Part shown: one piece after another, positions 15,637-24,292 of the stretch
Numbering within the stretch: the first letter of the stretch is position 1
Layout: the number at the start of each line of letters is the position of its first letter
DNA from: Rhodocyclus purpureus
GTDB taxonomy: Bacteria; Pseudomonadota; Gammaproteobacteria; Burkholderiales; Rhodocyclaceae
Assembly (NCBI RefSeq): GCF_016653115.1
Contig: NZ_NHRX01000066.1
Location: forward strand, 82,958 to 146,957
Length of the DNA stretch: 64,000 nucleotides
Direction: 5' to 3'
The notes under the pieces: generated by a model
Databases searched by the model: none
Told to the model about the DNA's origin: nothing
Seen by the model: the letters and a program-made list of their open reading frames with translations, nothing else
Program-made: the position numbers and the translations under genes

Positions 15637-15673
15637 AGCAAAAAGCCAACCGCAAGGTTGGCTTTTTGCTTTT
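15637..15673 (+). terminator. Terminator of tRNA-Arg copy 2
   Basis: AGCAAAAAGCCAACC and GGTTGGCTTTTTGCT with GCAA loop and T run. It differs from the first terminator by a compensating pair change (G-C to A-T), so the stem has been maintained. Confidence 0.88.
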
Positions 15674-15691
15674 GGGGTATCCCGAATTTTG

Positions 15692-15853
15692 TCAGGTGTC
15701 GAAGAGCACGTACTTCACCATGACCGCGAAGATCGCGTAGGTCACGGCGAAGAAGAGGCCGGTCCAGACGGTGCTGACGGTCGCTGCCCAGCCGATGATC
15801 ACGGCCATCGGCAGCAACAGGAAGATGATCAGCTGCTTCTTGGTCCAATCCAT
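15692..15853 (-). CDS. Small two-helix membrane protein
   Basis: A 53-residue protein, MDWTKKQLIIFLLLPMAVII continuing through GWAATVSTVWTGLFFAVTYA to the end KYVLFDT. Two hydrophobic segments (residues 7-25 and 29-48) and a basic start suggest an inner-membrane hairpin with the N-terminus inside. I do not recognise a family. It lies about 80 bases downstream of the DUF2914 gene on the same strand and could be co-transcribed with it. The clean hydrophobic periodicity and high-GC codon use support a real gene. Confidence 0.65.
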   Translation of the reverse strand: MDWTKKQLIIFLLLPMAVIIGWAATVSTVWTGLFFAVTYAIFAVMVKYVLFDT

Positions 15854-15930
15854 TGCACTGTTTCCCGTGAAAAATCCGTTATGAAATCACGTAACGCCGC
15901 CTCAGGCTAGAGGCTGCGGGCCGGGCGGCT

Positions 15931-17007
15931 TCAGTTGAAGCTGCGCACGACCAGGTCTTCAGGCGCGACGGTGCCGCGCTCGACCTCGAGCTTGAGCGTG
16001 CCGATCGTGCGCCCGTCCTGGGTCCCGACCACCAGTCGCCAGCTTCCCGGCTGCGGGTCGAGGACCCAGGAATGGCCACGGAAGCCGCCGGCGCGGCCGC
16101 CGGTCGACTGGAAGCGGCTGTGCGCGACCGCGCGCCAGCGGCCCTTGTCGAGGAATTCCCAGCGGTGTTCGAGCGCGGCCGTGACGCCTTTCGGCGCGAA
16201 CACCGCCGACACGCCGTAGAGCTTGTCGCCCGCGGCGACATGGACGGTGGTCGACGCGTCGCGCCAGAATTGCCAGAAGGGGGGGCGTTCCACCAGCAGG
16301 TCGGGGCGACCGCCCTCGATGGTCAGGCCGTGACCGACGGCGAGGTCGCGCATGACCAGCGGTACCGGTGCGATCATGCCGAGGTTCCAGGCGAGCAGGA
16401 GCACGCTCGTCATCCCCCAGGACGGCCAGATCGACCCCGGTCGCCCCGGCGCCAGCCACCAGGTCAGGTGGGCGAGGAGGAGTCCGGCGATGGTCGATAC
16501 GTAGAACCAGAGCGGATCGAGGCTGCCGAGCGCGTGCGGCAGGACGAAATTGCAGAGCAGGATGGCGTTGAGCGCGAGCATCGCCCAAGTCAGCGTGAAG
16601 CGCTCGCCGTAGCGCTTGCCGACGAATTCGTTGCCGACCAGGAGCGCGCCGAGGAAGAGCGTCATCAGCCAGGTGCCGAGGTGGCCGGAGCTCTTGAAAT
16701 AGAGGATGAAGAGCGCCGAGAAGATGCCGCCGAACAGGAACTGCAGCGCGAGATAGGGCGCCTGCCAGGCCAGCCCGGCGACCCGTTCGCGCAGTTTCGT
16801 ACCCGGTTCCGGCGCCACCACCTGCAGCGCCTCGCGGCGTGCCAGCCACAGCGCAAGCAGGCCGGCGGCGAGCAGGTAGGCGCCGAGCTTCCAGAAGTCG
16901 GCCGTCTGCACCTTGCGGCCGAGTGTCAGCGCGTCCCAGATGAAGCCGCCGAGGAAAGCCGCCAGCGGATAGAAGCGGCGCAGGAAGTCGAGGGTCTGCT
17001 CTTTCAC
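15931..17007 (-). CDS. DUF2914 membrane protein
   Basis: 358 residues. Seven or so hydrophobic segments fill residues about 12-225 (FYPLAAFLGGFIWDALTLGR, WLMTLFLGALLVGNEFVGKR, WGMTSVLLLAWNLGMIAPVP). A soluble C-terminal domain (about 235-358) with HRWEFLDKGRWRAV and SWRLVVGTQDGRTIGTLKLEV is the DUF2914 beta-sandwich-like module. Its function is unknown; the C-terminal part would be periplasmic if the N-terminus is inside. It is 55 bases downstream of rlmD on the same strand, but nothing ties it to rRNA modification. Confidence 0.85.
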   Translation of the reverse strand: MKEQTLDFLRRFYPLAAFLGGFIWDALTLGRKVQTADFWKLGAYLLAAGLLALWLARREALQVVAPEPGTKLRERVAGLAWQAPYLALQFLFGGIFSALFILYFKSSGHLGTWLMTLFLGALLVGNEFVGKRYGERFTLTWAMLALNAILLCNFVLPHALGSLDPLWFYVSTIAGLLLAHLTWWLAPGRPGSIWPSWGMTSVLLLAWNLGMIAPVPLVMRDLAVGHGLTIEGGRPDLLVERPPFWQFWRDASTTVHVAAGDKLYGVSAVFAPKGVTAALEHRWEFLDKGRWRAVAHSRFQSTGGRAGGFRGHSWVLDPQPGSWRLVVGTQDGRTIGTLKLEVERGTVAPEDLVVRSFN

Positions 17008-17062
17008 GGGGAACTCGGCGGCGCTGCGGCCGCGGCCGCAGCGTTCAGGTGCAACAGGACGT

Positions 17063-18361
17063 TCAGCCGCGCTCGAACAGCGCGATCGATTCGACGTGCG
17101 AGGTGTTCGGGAACATGTTCACGACGCCGGCGCCGCGCAGGCGGTAGCCCTTCTGGTGGGTGAGGATCGCCGCGTCGCGTGCGAGCGTCGACGGGTTGCA
17201 CGAGATATAGACGATCCTCGAGGGTCCGTCGTCGGCGAGCGACTTCACCACCTCGACCGCGCCTTCGCGCGGCGGGTCGATCAGCATCTTGTCGAAGCGG
17301 CCGAGCGCGGCGATCGACTCGGGCGTCGCCTCGAACAGGTTGGCCACCGCGAACTGCGTCCTGTCGGCGAGCCCGTTGTCCGCGGCGTTCTCGCCCGCGC
17401 GACGGACCAGCTCGGCGCTGCCTTCGATACCGACGACCTCGGCGCCGCAGCGCGCGATCGGCAGCGTGAAGTTGCCGAGCCCGCAGAAGAGGTCGGCGAT
17501 GCGTTCTCCTGGCTGCACGTCGAGCAGGCGCAGCGCACGCCGCACCAGCACGCGGTTGATCGCATGGTTGACCTGCGTGAATTCGGTCGGCGCGAAGAAG
17601 TGCTCGATGCCGAATTCGGGCAGCGTGTAGGAGAGGGGCGCTGCGTCGAGCGGATGGAAACGATAGGCGGACGCCGGGCCCTTCGGCTGCAGGTAGAAGA
17701 CGATGCCGTGCAGGTCGGCGAATTCGCGCAGCAGCACCTCGTCGGCCGGAGTCGGCGCTTCGAGCACGCGCAGGACGAGGACGGTGACGTGTTCGCCGAC
17801 CGCGAACTCGATCTGCGGCAGGCGCTCGGCGATCGACAGCTGGCCGACCAGCGCGCGCAGCGGCATGATCAGCGCCGACAGTTTCGGCGGCAGGTTCGGG
17901 CACTGCGCCATCTCGGCGACGTAGCTGCTCTTGCGCTCGTGGAAGCCGACCAGGACGCCGCCTTTCTTCACCACCTTGCGCACCGACAGCCGGCCGCGGT
18001 GGCGGTAGCCCCACTGGCTGCCGTAGATCGCCGGGAACAGCTGCTCGGCTTCGGTCTTGCCGAGGAAGTGCAGGTTGTCTTCGAGAACGCGCTGCTTGGC
18101 GGCGACCTGCGCCGCCATGTCGACATGCTGCATGCTGCAGCCGCCGCAGACGCCGAAGTGCGGGCAACGCGGCGTGACGCGGTTGGCCGAGGGCTTGAGC
18201 ACGCGTGTCAGGCGGGCGACCTCGTAGGTCGGTTTCTTGCGGTGCGCTTCGAACTCGACGAGTTCGCCGGGCAGTGCGCCCTCGATGAAGATCGTCTTGC
18301 CATCGAGCCGCGCGATCCCGCGAGCTTCGTGGTCGAGCGATTCGATGATTCCGGTCGGCAT
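17063..18361 (-). CDS. rlmD: 23S rRNA (uracil-1939-C5)-methyltransferase RlmD
   Basis: About 432 residues. A TRAM RNA-binding domain opens the protein, followed by the iron-sulfur cysteines [16 protein letters not shown]. The SAM fold has [16 protein letters not shown], and the catalytic region is [12 protein letters not shown] with its nucleophilic cysteine. It makes m5U1939 in 23S rRNA. ATG 18359-18361 (MPTGIIESL) is preferred because AGGA lies seven bases upstream; an ATG two codons earlier at 18367 overlaps that site too closely. Confidence 0.95.
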   Translation of the reverse strand: MPTGIIESLDHEARGIARLDGKTIFIEGALPGELVEFEAHRKKPTYEVARLTRVLKPSANRVTPRCPHFGVCGGCSMQHVDMAAQVAAKQRVLEDNLHFLGKTEAEQLFPAIYGSQWGYRHRGRLSVRKVVKKGGVLVGFHERKSSYVAEMAQCPNLPPKLSALIMPLRALVGQLSIAERLPQIEFAVGEHVTVLVLRVLEAPTPADEVLLREFADLHGIVFYLQPKGPASAYRFHPLDAAPLSYTLPEFGIEHFFAPTEFTQVNHAINRVLVRRALRLLDVQPGERIADLFCGLGNFTLPIARCGAEVVGIEGSAELVRRAGENAADNGLADRTQFAVANLFEATPESIAALGRFDKMLIDPPREGAVEVVKSLADDGPSRIVYISCNPSTLARDAAILTHQKGYRLRGAGVVNMFPNTSHVESIALFERG

Positions 18362-18644
18362 GATCATTCCTGCGGCAAAGCGCGGATTGTAGCGAGCGGC
18401 AGCGGTTTTTCAAGGTAATGGAGGCCATGCGCCGTGATTTACAATCATTAACAACGCCAATAAGCCCGCGCCCTGCCGAAGTATTGCCAACAGGGTCATC
18501 TTCGTGACATGCTGCATCGCGTCAATCACTAGCCGTCCTTTGCGAAGCGGAGTAGGATTGCGCGCTGATCGGCGCCCCCGCCGGTCGAGCCGGCCCAAAA
18601 AATGACCGGTTGTTGGTCCAACTTTTGTCCATAAGGATTCAAAA

Positions 18645-18860
18645 ATGAAGAACTCCCTCCTGATTGCCGCCCTGCTCGCCGCTGTTGCCGTTTCCGCTTG
18701 CGACAAGAAGCCCGCCGAAGCGCCCGCTGCTCCGGCTCCCGCTGCTGCCCCGGCTGAAGCTGCTCCGGCGCCGGCTGCGACCGAAGAAAAGGCTGCTGAA
18801 GAAGCGAAGGCTGCTGAAGCTGCTGCTCCGGCTGCTGCCCCGGCCGAAGAAAAGAAGTAA
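18645..18860 (+). CDS. Ala/Pro/Glu-rich small lipoprotein
   Basis: 71 residues. The signal peptide MKNSLLIAALLAAVAVSAC ends in a lipobox (VSAC), so a lipid-anchored protein with the acyl-cysteine at residue 19 is expected. The mature part is a low-complexity chain of Ala, Pro, Glu and Lys (AEAPAAPAPAAAPAEAAPAP, then EEKAAEEAKAAEAA), likely disordered or a loose helix. AAGGA precedes the ATG. Similar short periplasmic lipoproteins are common and uncharacterised. Confidence 0.75.
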   Translation: MKNSLLIAALLAAVAVSACDKKPAEAPAAPAPAAAPAEAAPAPAATEEKAAEEAKAAEAAAPAAAPAEEKK

Positions 18861-18910
18861 GCAGCAATATATTGCTGCGCTGAGCGGGTCTCCGACCCGC
18901 TTGCCGAAAG

Positions 18911-18932
18911 AAGCCGGCCTCGTGCCGGCTTT
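18911..18932 (+). terminator. Terminator after the small lipoprotein
   Basis: AAGCCGGC and GCCGGCTT pair around CTCGT, followed by TTGTCGTTT. Two further dyads precede it: a perfect palindrome GCAGCAATATATTGCTGC at 18861-18878 and GCGGGTC/GACCCGC at 18884-18900. Confidence 0.7.
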
Positions 18933-19047
18933 GTCGTTTACGCGCGTTTGCAGCCGCGTTTCCCTGCGTCAGCGGCGGCGGGCAAGGCTTCGCCGACGGT
19001 CGTCCGTGCTAGACTTCGCAGCTTCCATCATTCCGCCCGGCCCTGCC

Positions 19048-20493
19048 ATGCGCTACCTGTCGACCCGTGCCGCCTCGTCGGACGCTGCTTCCTCCAAATC
19101 CTTCTGTGACATCCTGCTCGGCGGCCTCGCGCCGGACGGCGGGCTCTACCTGCCCGAGTCCTACCCGCAGGTCACGCGCGCCGAACTCGACGCCTGGCGC
19201 GGCCTGTCCTACGCCGACCTCGCCTTCGCCGTGCTGTCGAAGTTCATCGACGATATTCCTGCGGACGACCTGAAGGCGCTGGTCAAGCGCACCTACACTG
19301 CCGAAACCTACGCCTACGTGCGTGGCGGCGGCGACGCTGCCGAGATCACGCCGCTGCGCTGGCTGGAACCGGGGTTGGGTATCCTCGAACTCTCGAACGG
19401 CCCGACCCTGGCGTTCAAGGACATGGCGATGCAGTTGCTCGGCGCGCTGTTCGAGTACGTGCTCGCCAAGCGCGGCGAGGAGATCAACATCCTCGGCGCC
19501 ACCTCCGGCGACACCGGCTCGGCCGCCGAGTACGCGATGCGCGGCAAGAAGGGCGTGCGCGTCTTCATGCTCTCGCCGGCCGGGCGCATGAGCGACTTCC
19601 AGCGCGCGCAGATGTACTCGCTGCAGGACGAGAACATCCATAACATCGCCGTGCGCGGCACCTTCGACGACGCGCAGGACATCGTCAAGGCGGTCTCCAA
19701 CGACGCCGGGTTCAAGGCGAAGTACCGCATCGGCGCGGTGAATTCGATCAACTGGGCGCGCGTCGTCGCGCAGATCGTCTATTACTTCAAGGGTTACTTC
19801 GCGGCCACGCAGAGCAACGACGAAAAGGTTGCCTTCGCGGTGCCTTCGGGCAACTTCGGCAACATCTGCGCCGGCCACATCGCGCGCCAGATGGGGCTGC
19901 CGATCGCCCGCCTGGTGCTGGCGACCAACGAGAACGACGTGCTCGACGAGTTCTTCCACTCAGGCGCCTACCGCCCGCGTTCGGCTGCCGACACGCACGC
20001 CACCTCGAGCCCGTCGATGGACATCTCCAAGGCGTCGAACTTCGAACGCTTCGTCTACGACCTGGTCGGCCGCGACCCGGCGGTGGTGCGCAAGCTGTGG
20101 GCCGAAGTCGACGCCGGTCGCGGTTTCGACCTCGCCGCGACCGACTACTTCGCGCGCATCCCCGGATTCGGCTTCGTCTCCGGCAGCAGCACGCACGCCA
20201 ACCGCCTGGCGACGATCCGCGACACCTTCGAGCAGTACGGCGTCGTCGTCGACCCGCACACGGCCGACGGCCTCAAGGTTGCCGCCGAATTCCGCGAAGC
20301 CGGCGTGCCGATGATCGTGCTCGAGACGGCGCAGCCGGCCAAGTTCGAAGCGACCATCTTCGAAGCCTTCGGCCGCCTCCCCGAGCGTCCGCGCGCGCTG
20401 GTCGGCATCGAGCAGTTGCCGCAACGCGTCGAGACCCTCGACGTCGACGTCCAGGCGGTCAAGGACTTCGTCGCCCGCCACGTCGAGGCGTAA
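19048..20493 (+). CDS. thrC: Threonine synthase
   Basis: 481 residues from MRYLSTRAASSDAASSKSF. A PLP enzyme converting O-phosphohomoserine to threonine. The PLP lysine lies in LSNGPTLAFKDMAMQLLG and the phosphate-binding loop in ATSGDTGSAAEYA; VPSGNFGNICAGHIA and the active-site region SSPSMDISKASNFERF are also typical of the long (E. coli-like) class. The frame is open upstream to 18664, but that part is an alternative reading of the lipoprotein gene. hom and thrB are not adjacent. Confidence 0.96.
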   Translation: MRYLSTRAASSDAASSKSFCDILLGGLAPDGGLYLPESYPQVTRAELDAWRGLSYADLAFAVLSKFIDDIPADDLKALVKRTYTAETYAYVRGGGDAAEITPLRWLEPGLGILELSNGPTLAFKDMAMQLLGALFEYVLAKRGEEINILGATSGDTGSAAEYAMRGKKGVRVFMLSPAGRMSDFQRAQMYSLQDENIHNIAVRGTFDDAQDIVKAVSNDAGFKAKYRIGAVNSINWARVVAQIVYYFKGYFAATQSNDEKVAFAVPSGNFGNICAGHIARQMGLPIARLVLATNENDVLDEFFHSGAYRPRSAADTHATSSPSMDISKASNFERFVYDLVGRDPAVVRKLWAEVDAGRGFDLAATDYFARIPGFGFVSGSSTHANRLATIRDTFEQYGVVVDPHTADGLKVAAEFREAGVPMIVLETAQPAKFEATIFEAFGRLPERPRALVGIEQLPQRVETLDVDVQAVKDFVARHVEA

Positions 20494-20517
20494 TAAGTTT
20501 CGGGGACGTTATTTCAC

Positions 20518-21400
20518 GTCATCGCGAGCCCGCAGGGCGTGGCGATCCAGTACGTGGGGCTCGCGTCGTGAAGGGCGTCGAGACAGAAAACGAACTGGAT
20601 TGCCACGGCGCTGCGCGCCTCGCAATGACGGCGCTGTTGCCACGGCGCTGCGTGCCTCGCAATGAACGGCGGTGCCGGGAGTGCATGGAGAGGGGCTGAG
20701 ACCGTAACCGTCATCGCGAGCCCGCAGGGCGTGGCGATCCAGTACGTGGGGCTCGCGTCGTGAAGGGCGCCGAGACAGAAAACGAACTGGATTGCCACGG
20801 CGCTGCGCGCCTCGCAATGACGGCGGTTTTGCCCCCTGGCGCTGCGCGCCTCGTAATGACGGCGGTGCCGGGAGTGCATGGAGATGGGCTGAGAGCGTAA
20901 CCGTCATCGCGAGCCCGCAGGGCGTGGCGATCCAGTACGTGGGGCTCGCGTCGTGAAGGGCGTCGAGACAGAGAACGAACTGGATTGCCACGGCGCTGCG
21001 CGCCTCGCAATGACGGCGGTGTTGCCACGGCGCTGCGCGCCTCGCAATGACGGCGGTTTTGCCCCCTGGCGCTGCGCGCCTCGTAATGACGGCGGTGCCG
21101 GGAGTGCATGGAGATGGGCTGAGACCGTAAACGTCATCGCGAGCCCGCAGGGCGTGGCGATCCAGTGCGTAGGGCTCGCGTCGTGAAGGGCGTCGAGACA
21201 GAAGAACGAACTGGATTGCCACGGCGCTGCGTGCCTCGCAATGACGGCGGTGCCGGGAGTGCATGGAGAGGGGCTGAGACCGTAACCGTCATCGCGAGCC
21301 CGCAGGGCGTGGCGATCCAGTGCGTGGGGCTCGCGTCTTGAAGGGCGTCGAGACAGAAAACGAACTGGATTGCCACGGCGCTGCGCGCCTCGCAATGACG
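20518..21400 (+). repeat. Palindromic repeat cluster A, five units
   Basis: Five near-identical 113-base units at 20518-20630, 20710-20822, 20903-21014, 21133-21245 and 21288-21400. Each starts CGTCATCGCGAGCCCGCAGG (to GCGATCCAG) and ends with CTGGATTGCCACGGCGCTGC (to CGCAATGACG), so the two ends are imperfect inverted repeats of about 34 bases around a 43-base core. Units are joined by a spacer containing GGGAGTGCATGGAGA and GGGCTGAGACCGTAAC. Partial extra right arms occur at about 20640 and 21030-21095. The cluster fills the whole thrC-nadC gap and encodes no credible protein. Confidence 0.9.
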
Positions 21401-21449
21401 TAAGCTCTCGTCGGGCCTGCCGGCCCTCCCAAGGCCGGCGTCCGTAATT

Positions 21450-22346
21450 TCAGAGGATGCGCATCGACAGGTCGAGCGCGCGCACGTCCTTGGTCAGCGA
21501 GCCGATCGAGATGCGGTCGACGCCGGTGGCGGCGATGCCGGCGACGGTGTCGAGATTGACGCCACCGGAAGCTTCGAGGATGGCGCGGCCGGCGCCGATG
21601 TCGACGGCTTGACGCATGGTCGCGTTGTCCATGTTGTCGAGCAGGATCATCTTCGCCCCCGCGGCGAGTGCTTCACGCAACTCGTCGAGGTTCTCGACCT
21701 CGACCTGGATGAACTTGCAGCGCGCACCGGCAGCAGCGGCGACCGCGCGTGCCGCCGCCATCGCCGCGCTGATGCCGCCGGCGGCGGCGATGTGGTTTTC
21801 CTTGATCAGGATCGCGTCGTGCAGGCCGAGCCGGTGGTTGCCGCCGCCGCCGCAGGCGACCGCGTACTTCTGCGCCAGGCGAAGTCCGGGGACCGTCTTG
21901 CGCGTGTCTACGATCTGTGCGCGCGAACCGGGAACCGCGGCGACCGTATCGACGAATTCGCGCGTGCGCGTCGCCACCCCGGACAGCAACTGCAGGAAGT
22001 TGAGTGCGCTGCGTTCGCCGGTGAGCAGCGCGCGTGCGGGCCCCTCGATCTCGCACAGGGTCTGTCCCGGTTCGACGCGATCGCCGTCGGCGGCCTGCCA
22101 GCGCACGCTCACGCGCGGGTCGATGCGCGCGAAGCAGCGCTCGAACCAGGCGCTGCCGCAGAGCACCGCCGCCTCGCGCGAGATGACGCGGGCGCGGCTG
22201 ATCGTGTCGGCGGCGACGAGGTCGGCGGTCAGGTCGCCGGCGCCGACGTCTTCGGCGAGCGCGGCGGCGACGTTGGCGTCGATTTCGGAGTCCGCGGGCA
22301 GGGCGGGGCGGGCGGCGATGGTGGATTCGGGCGGGGTGGTGTTCAT
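21450..22346 (-). CDS. nadC: Nicotinate-nucleotide pyrophosphorylase (carboxylating)
   Basis: 298 residues from [10 protein letters not shown]. It converts quinolinate and PRPP to nicotinate mononucleotide, with release of carbon dioxide, in de novo NAD synthesis. Diagnostic stretches are [66 protein letters not shown] and LEASGGVNL. The open frame extends past the ATG at 22344-22346 but homology starts there. It follows nnr on the same strand after 89 bases, so two NAD-related genes are paired. Confidence 0.96.
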   Translation of the reverse strand: MNTTPPESTIAARPALPADSEIDANVAAALAEDVGAGDLTADLVAADTISRARVISREAAVLCGSAWFERCFARIDPRVSVRWQAADGDRVEPGQTLCEIEGPARALLTGERSALNFLQLLSGVATRTREFVDTVAAVPGSRAQIVDTRKTVPGLRLAQKYAVACGGGGNHRLGLHDAILIKENHIAAAGGISAAMAAARAVAAAAGARCKFIQVEVENLDELREALAAGAKMILLDNMDNATMRQAVDIGAGRAILEASGGVNLDTVAGIAATGVDRISIGSLTKDVRALDLSMRIL

Positions 22347-22435
22347 CGTGTTCTCGAGTCGTTCGTCAGCGGCGTCATCGTCGCGCCAGCGTCCGATTGT
22401 ACACCGGCGCTGCCATGGCGAAGTTGCCGGGGCTG

Positions 22436-23944
22436 CTACGCCTGGTCGGCTGCTTCGGCGCACCACGCGTTGAGCAAGCGGCGCGCGGCGTCGATCGTCT
22501 CGCCCGCACTCATGCCGATCGGGCCGATGCCGGCCTGCACCAGCGCATCTGCGGCGGCACCGTGCAGGTGGACGGCGCCTGCCAGTGCCTGTTCTGCCGG
22601 CCAGCCCTGGGCGAGCAGCGCGACGATCATTCCTGAGAGCACGTCGCCCATGCCGGCGCTGGCCATTCCCGGGTTGCCGCTGGTATTGATGAACCAGCGC
22701 CCGTCGGCGAGCGCGACGACGCTACCGCAGCCCTTGAGCACGACGGCCGCGCCGTAGCGGCGGGCGAGTTCCCGGGCGGCGGCGACGCGGTCGGCCTGCA
22801 CGGCGGCGACGGTCGTGCCGAGCAGCCTGGCCGCTTCGGCCGGGTGCGGTGTGAGCAGGCCGGGCGCGCTGCGTGCCGCCAGCGCCTCCCGCAGGGCCGG
22901 GTCGGCGGCGACGAGGTTGAGCGCGTCGGCGTCGAGCAGCAGCGGCTGCGGCAAGCCCAGCGCCTCGGCCAGCAGGGCGCGCGCGGTGTCGCTGCTGCCG
23001 AGGCCCGGCCCGCAGAGCAGCGCGTCGACGCCGCCGAGCAGCGTTGCGGGCGCGCGCAGCATCAGTTCCGGCTGTCCGCCATCGACGGCTGGCGCGTTGG
23101 CGTCGAGCATCCCGACCAGGACTTTTCCCGCGCCCATCCTGAGCGCTGCGCGTCCCGCGAGCAGTGCGGCGCCGACCATTCCCGGAGCGCCACCGACGAT
23201 GCCGGCGTTGCCGTAGGAGCCCTTGTGCGTGTTGCGCGCGCGCGGTCGCAGTTGCCCGGCGAAGAAGGACCGGGAGAGGAGGTAGCCGCGCGCCAGGGCG
23301 GCTACCTCGTCGTCGAGTCCGAGCGCGTCGATGCTGATCGCGCCGCAATGGTCGGGGCCGTCGCCGGTGAACAGCCCGGGCTTGGCGGCGATGAAGCTCA
23401 AGGTATGGCTGGCCTCGATCGCGGGACCGCCGACGACGCCCGTCGCCGCGTCGAGGCCGCTCGGGCAGTCGAGCGCGAGCAGCGGGCAGCGCTCGCGCGC
23501 GGCGAGCGCGTTGGCGGCGGCCACGAGTTCGGCGGCGCGACCGGCGAGCGGACGCGCGAGTCCGATGCCGAACAGCCCGTCGATGATCAGCGACCAGCGT
23601 CTGCCGTCGGGAATTTCCCCGAGCGTCCTGCCACCGCCATCGATCCAGCGCCGGTAGGCAGCCGCCGCTTCGCCCGACAGGCGCCCGGCGTCGCCGATGA
23701 AGACCACGGAGGGGGCGAAGCCGCGTTCGGAGAGCCCGGAGGCGGTGACGAAGGCATCGCCGCCGTTGGCACCGGGGCCGGCGAGGACGAGCACCTCGTC
23801 GCCGGCGGCGCACAGGGTCGCCGCCAGTTCGGCAGCCGCCGCTCCCGCCCGCTGCATCAGGGGCTGGTCGGCGGCGGCCCGCTCGAGCGTGCGCAACTGC
23901 TCGATATCCAGGAGGGGCAGGGCAGGGTGTTGTTCGCCAGGCAT
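22436..23944 (-). CDS. nnr: Bifunctional NAD(P)HX epimerase / dehydratase
   Basis: 502 residues. The N-terminal YjeF-type epimerase domain (about 1-215) has [18 protein letters not shown] and [14 protein letters not shown]. The C-terminal ADP-dependent dehydratase (about 230-500) has [42 protein letters not shown], and [18 protein letters not shown]. It repairs hydrated NADH and [17 protein letters not shown] at ATG 23942-23944 is the family-like start. GANGGD replaces the usual GNNGGDG at the nucleotide-binding loop, a mild change. It lies upstream of nadC. Confidence 0.94.
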   Translation of the reverse strand: MPGEQHPALPLLDIEQLRTLERAAADQPLMQRAGAAAAELAATLCAAGDEVLVLAGPGANGGDAFVTASGLSERGFAPSVVFIGDAGRLSGEAAAAYRRWIDGGGRTLGEIPDGRRWSLIIDGLFGIGLARPLAGRAAELVAAANALAARERCPLLALDCPSGLDAATGVVGGPAIEASHTLSFIAAKPGLFTGDGPDHCGAISIDALGLDDEVAALARGYLLSRSFFAGQLRPRARNTHKGSYGNAGIVGGAPGMVGAALLAGRAALRMGAGKVLVGMLDANAPAVDGGQPELMLRAPATLLGGVDALLCGPGLGSSDTARALLAEALGLPQPLLLDADALNLVAADPALREALAARSAPGLLTPHPAEAARLLGTTVAAVQADRVAAARELARRYGAAVVLKGCGSVVALADGRWFINTSGNPGMASAGMGDVLSGMIVALLAQGWPAEQALAGAVHLHGAAADALVQAGIGPIGMSAGETIDAARRLLNAWCAEAADQA

Positions 23945-24283
23945 GGTCTTTCGCCTCGATGGGCCGCAGCGGCCGGTCCCGGAATGGTAGCCGAAAACGC
24001 TCGCCGCGCCGATGCACGCGGCAACCCGGCCGGGAGGCTTCCCGTGGGAGCGCGCGCGTTGCGCAGCGTCCTCGTGGGAGGGCCGGCAGGCCCGAACGGG
24101 GCCGCGACCGACGCCCGTTCGTGGCCACCGCCGCCGCCACGCGGGGCTGCGCGTCGATGGTGGACGCGGCAGACGATCGTCCAAGCGCTTGTCCTGCGCA
24201 TCCCCTGCCGGGATACTCGCGATCTTTCTTGTTGCCTGCTGCGCAAGGCGGGGATAATCGCATGAAAAACTCGAACCAGATGG
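23945..24283. other. Intergenic region upstream of the TonB receptor gene
   Basis: About 340 GC-rich bases between divergent nnr and the receptor gene. A TAATCG-type AT-rich spot, GGGGATAATCGC at 24250-24261, may be a -10 element. I see no cobalamin, TPP or FMN riboswitch core and no clear Fur box. Confidence 0.4.
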
Positions 24284-24292
24284 ATGGGTATC

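Noticed and set aside
18430..18537. 35-codon minus-strand frame MQHVTKMTLLAILRQGAGLL upstream of the lipoprotein gene
   Set aside because: Hydrophobic, but there is no ribosome site and it overlaps the control region of two real genes. Too weak to call.
20514..21395. Long open frames (up to about 250 codons) on the minus strand across repeat cluster A
   Set aside because: The translations are repeated strings such as HCEARSAVAIQFVL and TYWIATPCGLAMT produced by the palindromic elements. They recur with every unit and lack a family, a ribosome site or codon bias of their own.
20518..21400. CRISPR array in the tandem repeat cluster
   Set aside because: Units are about 113 bases with internal symmetry, spacers are repeats of each other, and no cas gene is present.
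23945..24283. Cobalamin or other riboswitch before the TonB receptor
   Set aside because: I looked for conserved riboswitch cores and for a Fur box, and found none that I could support.
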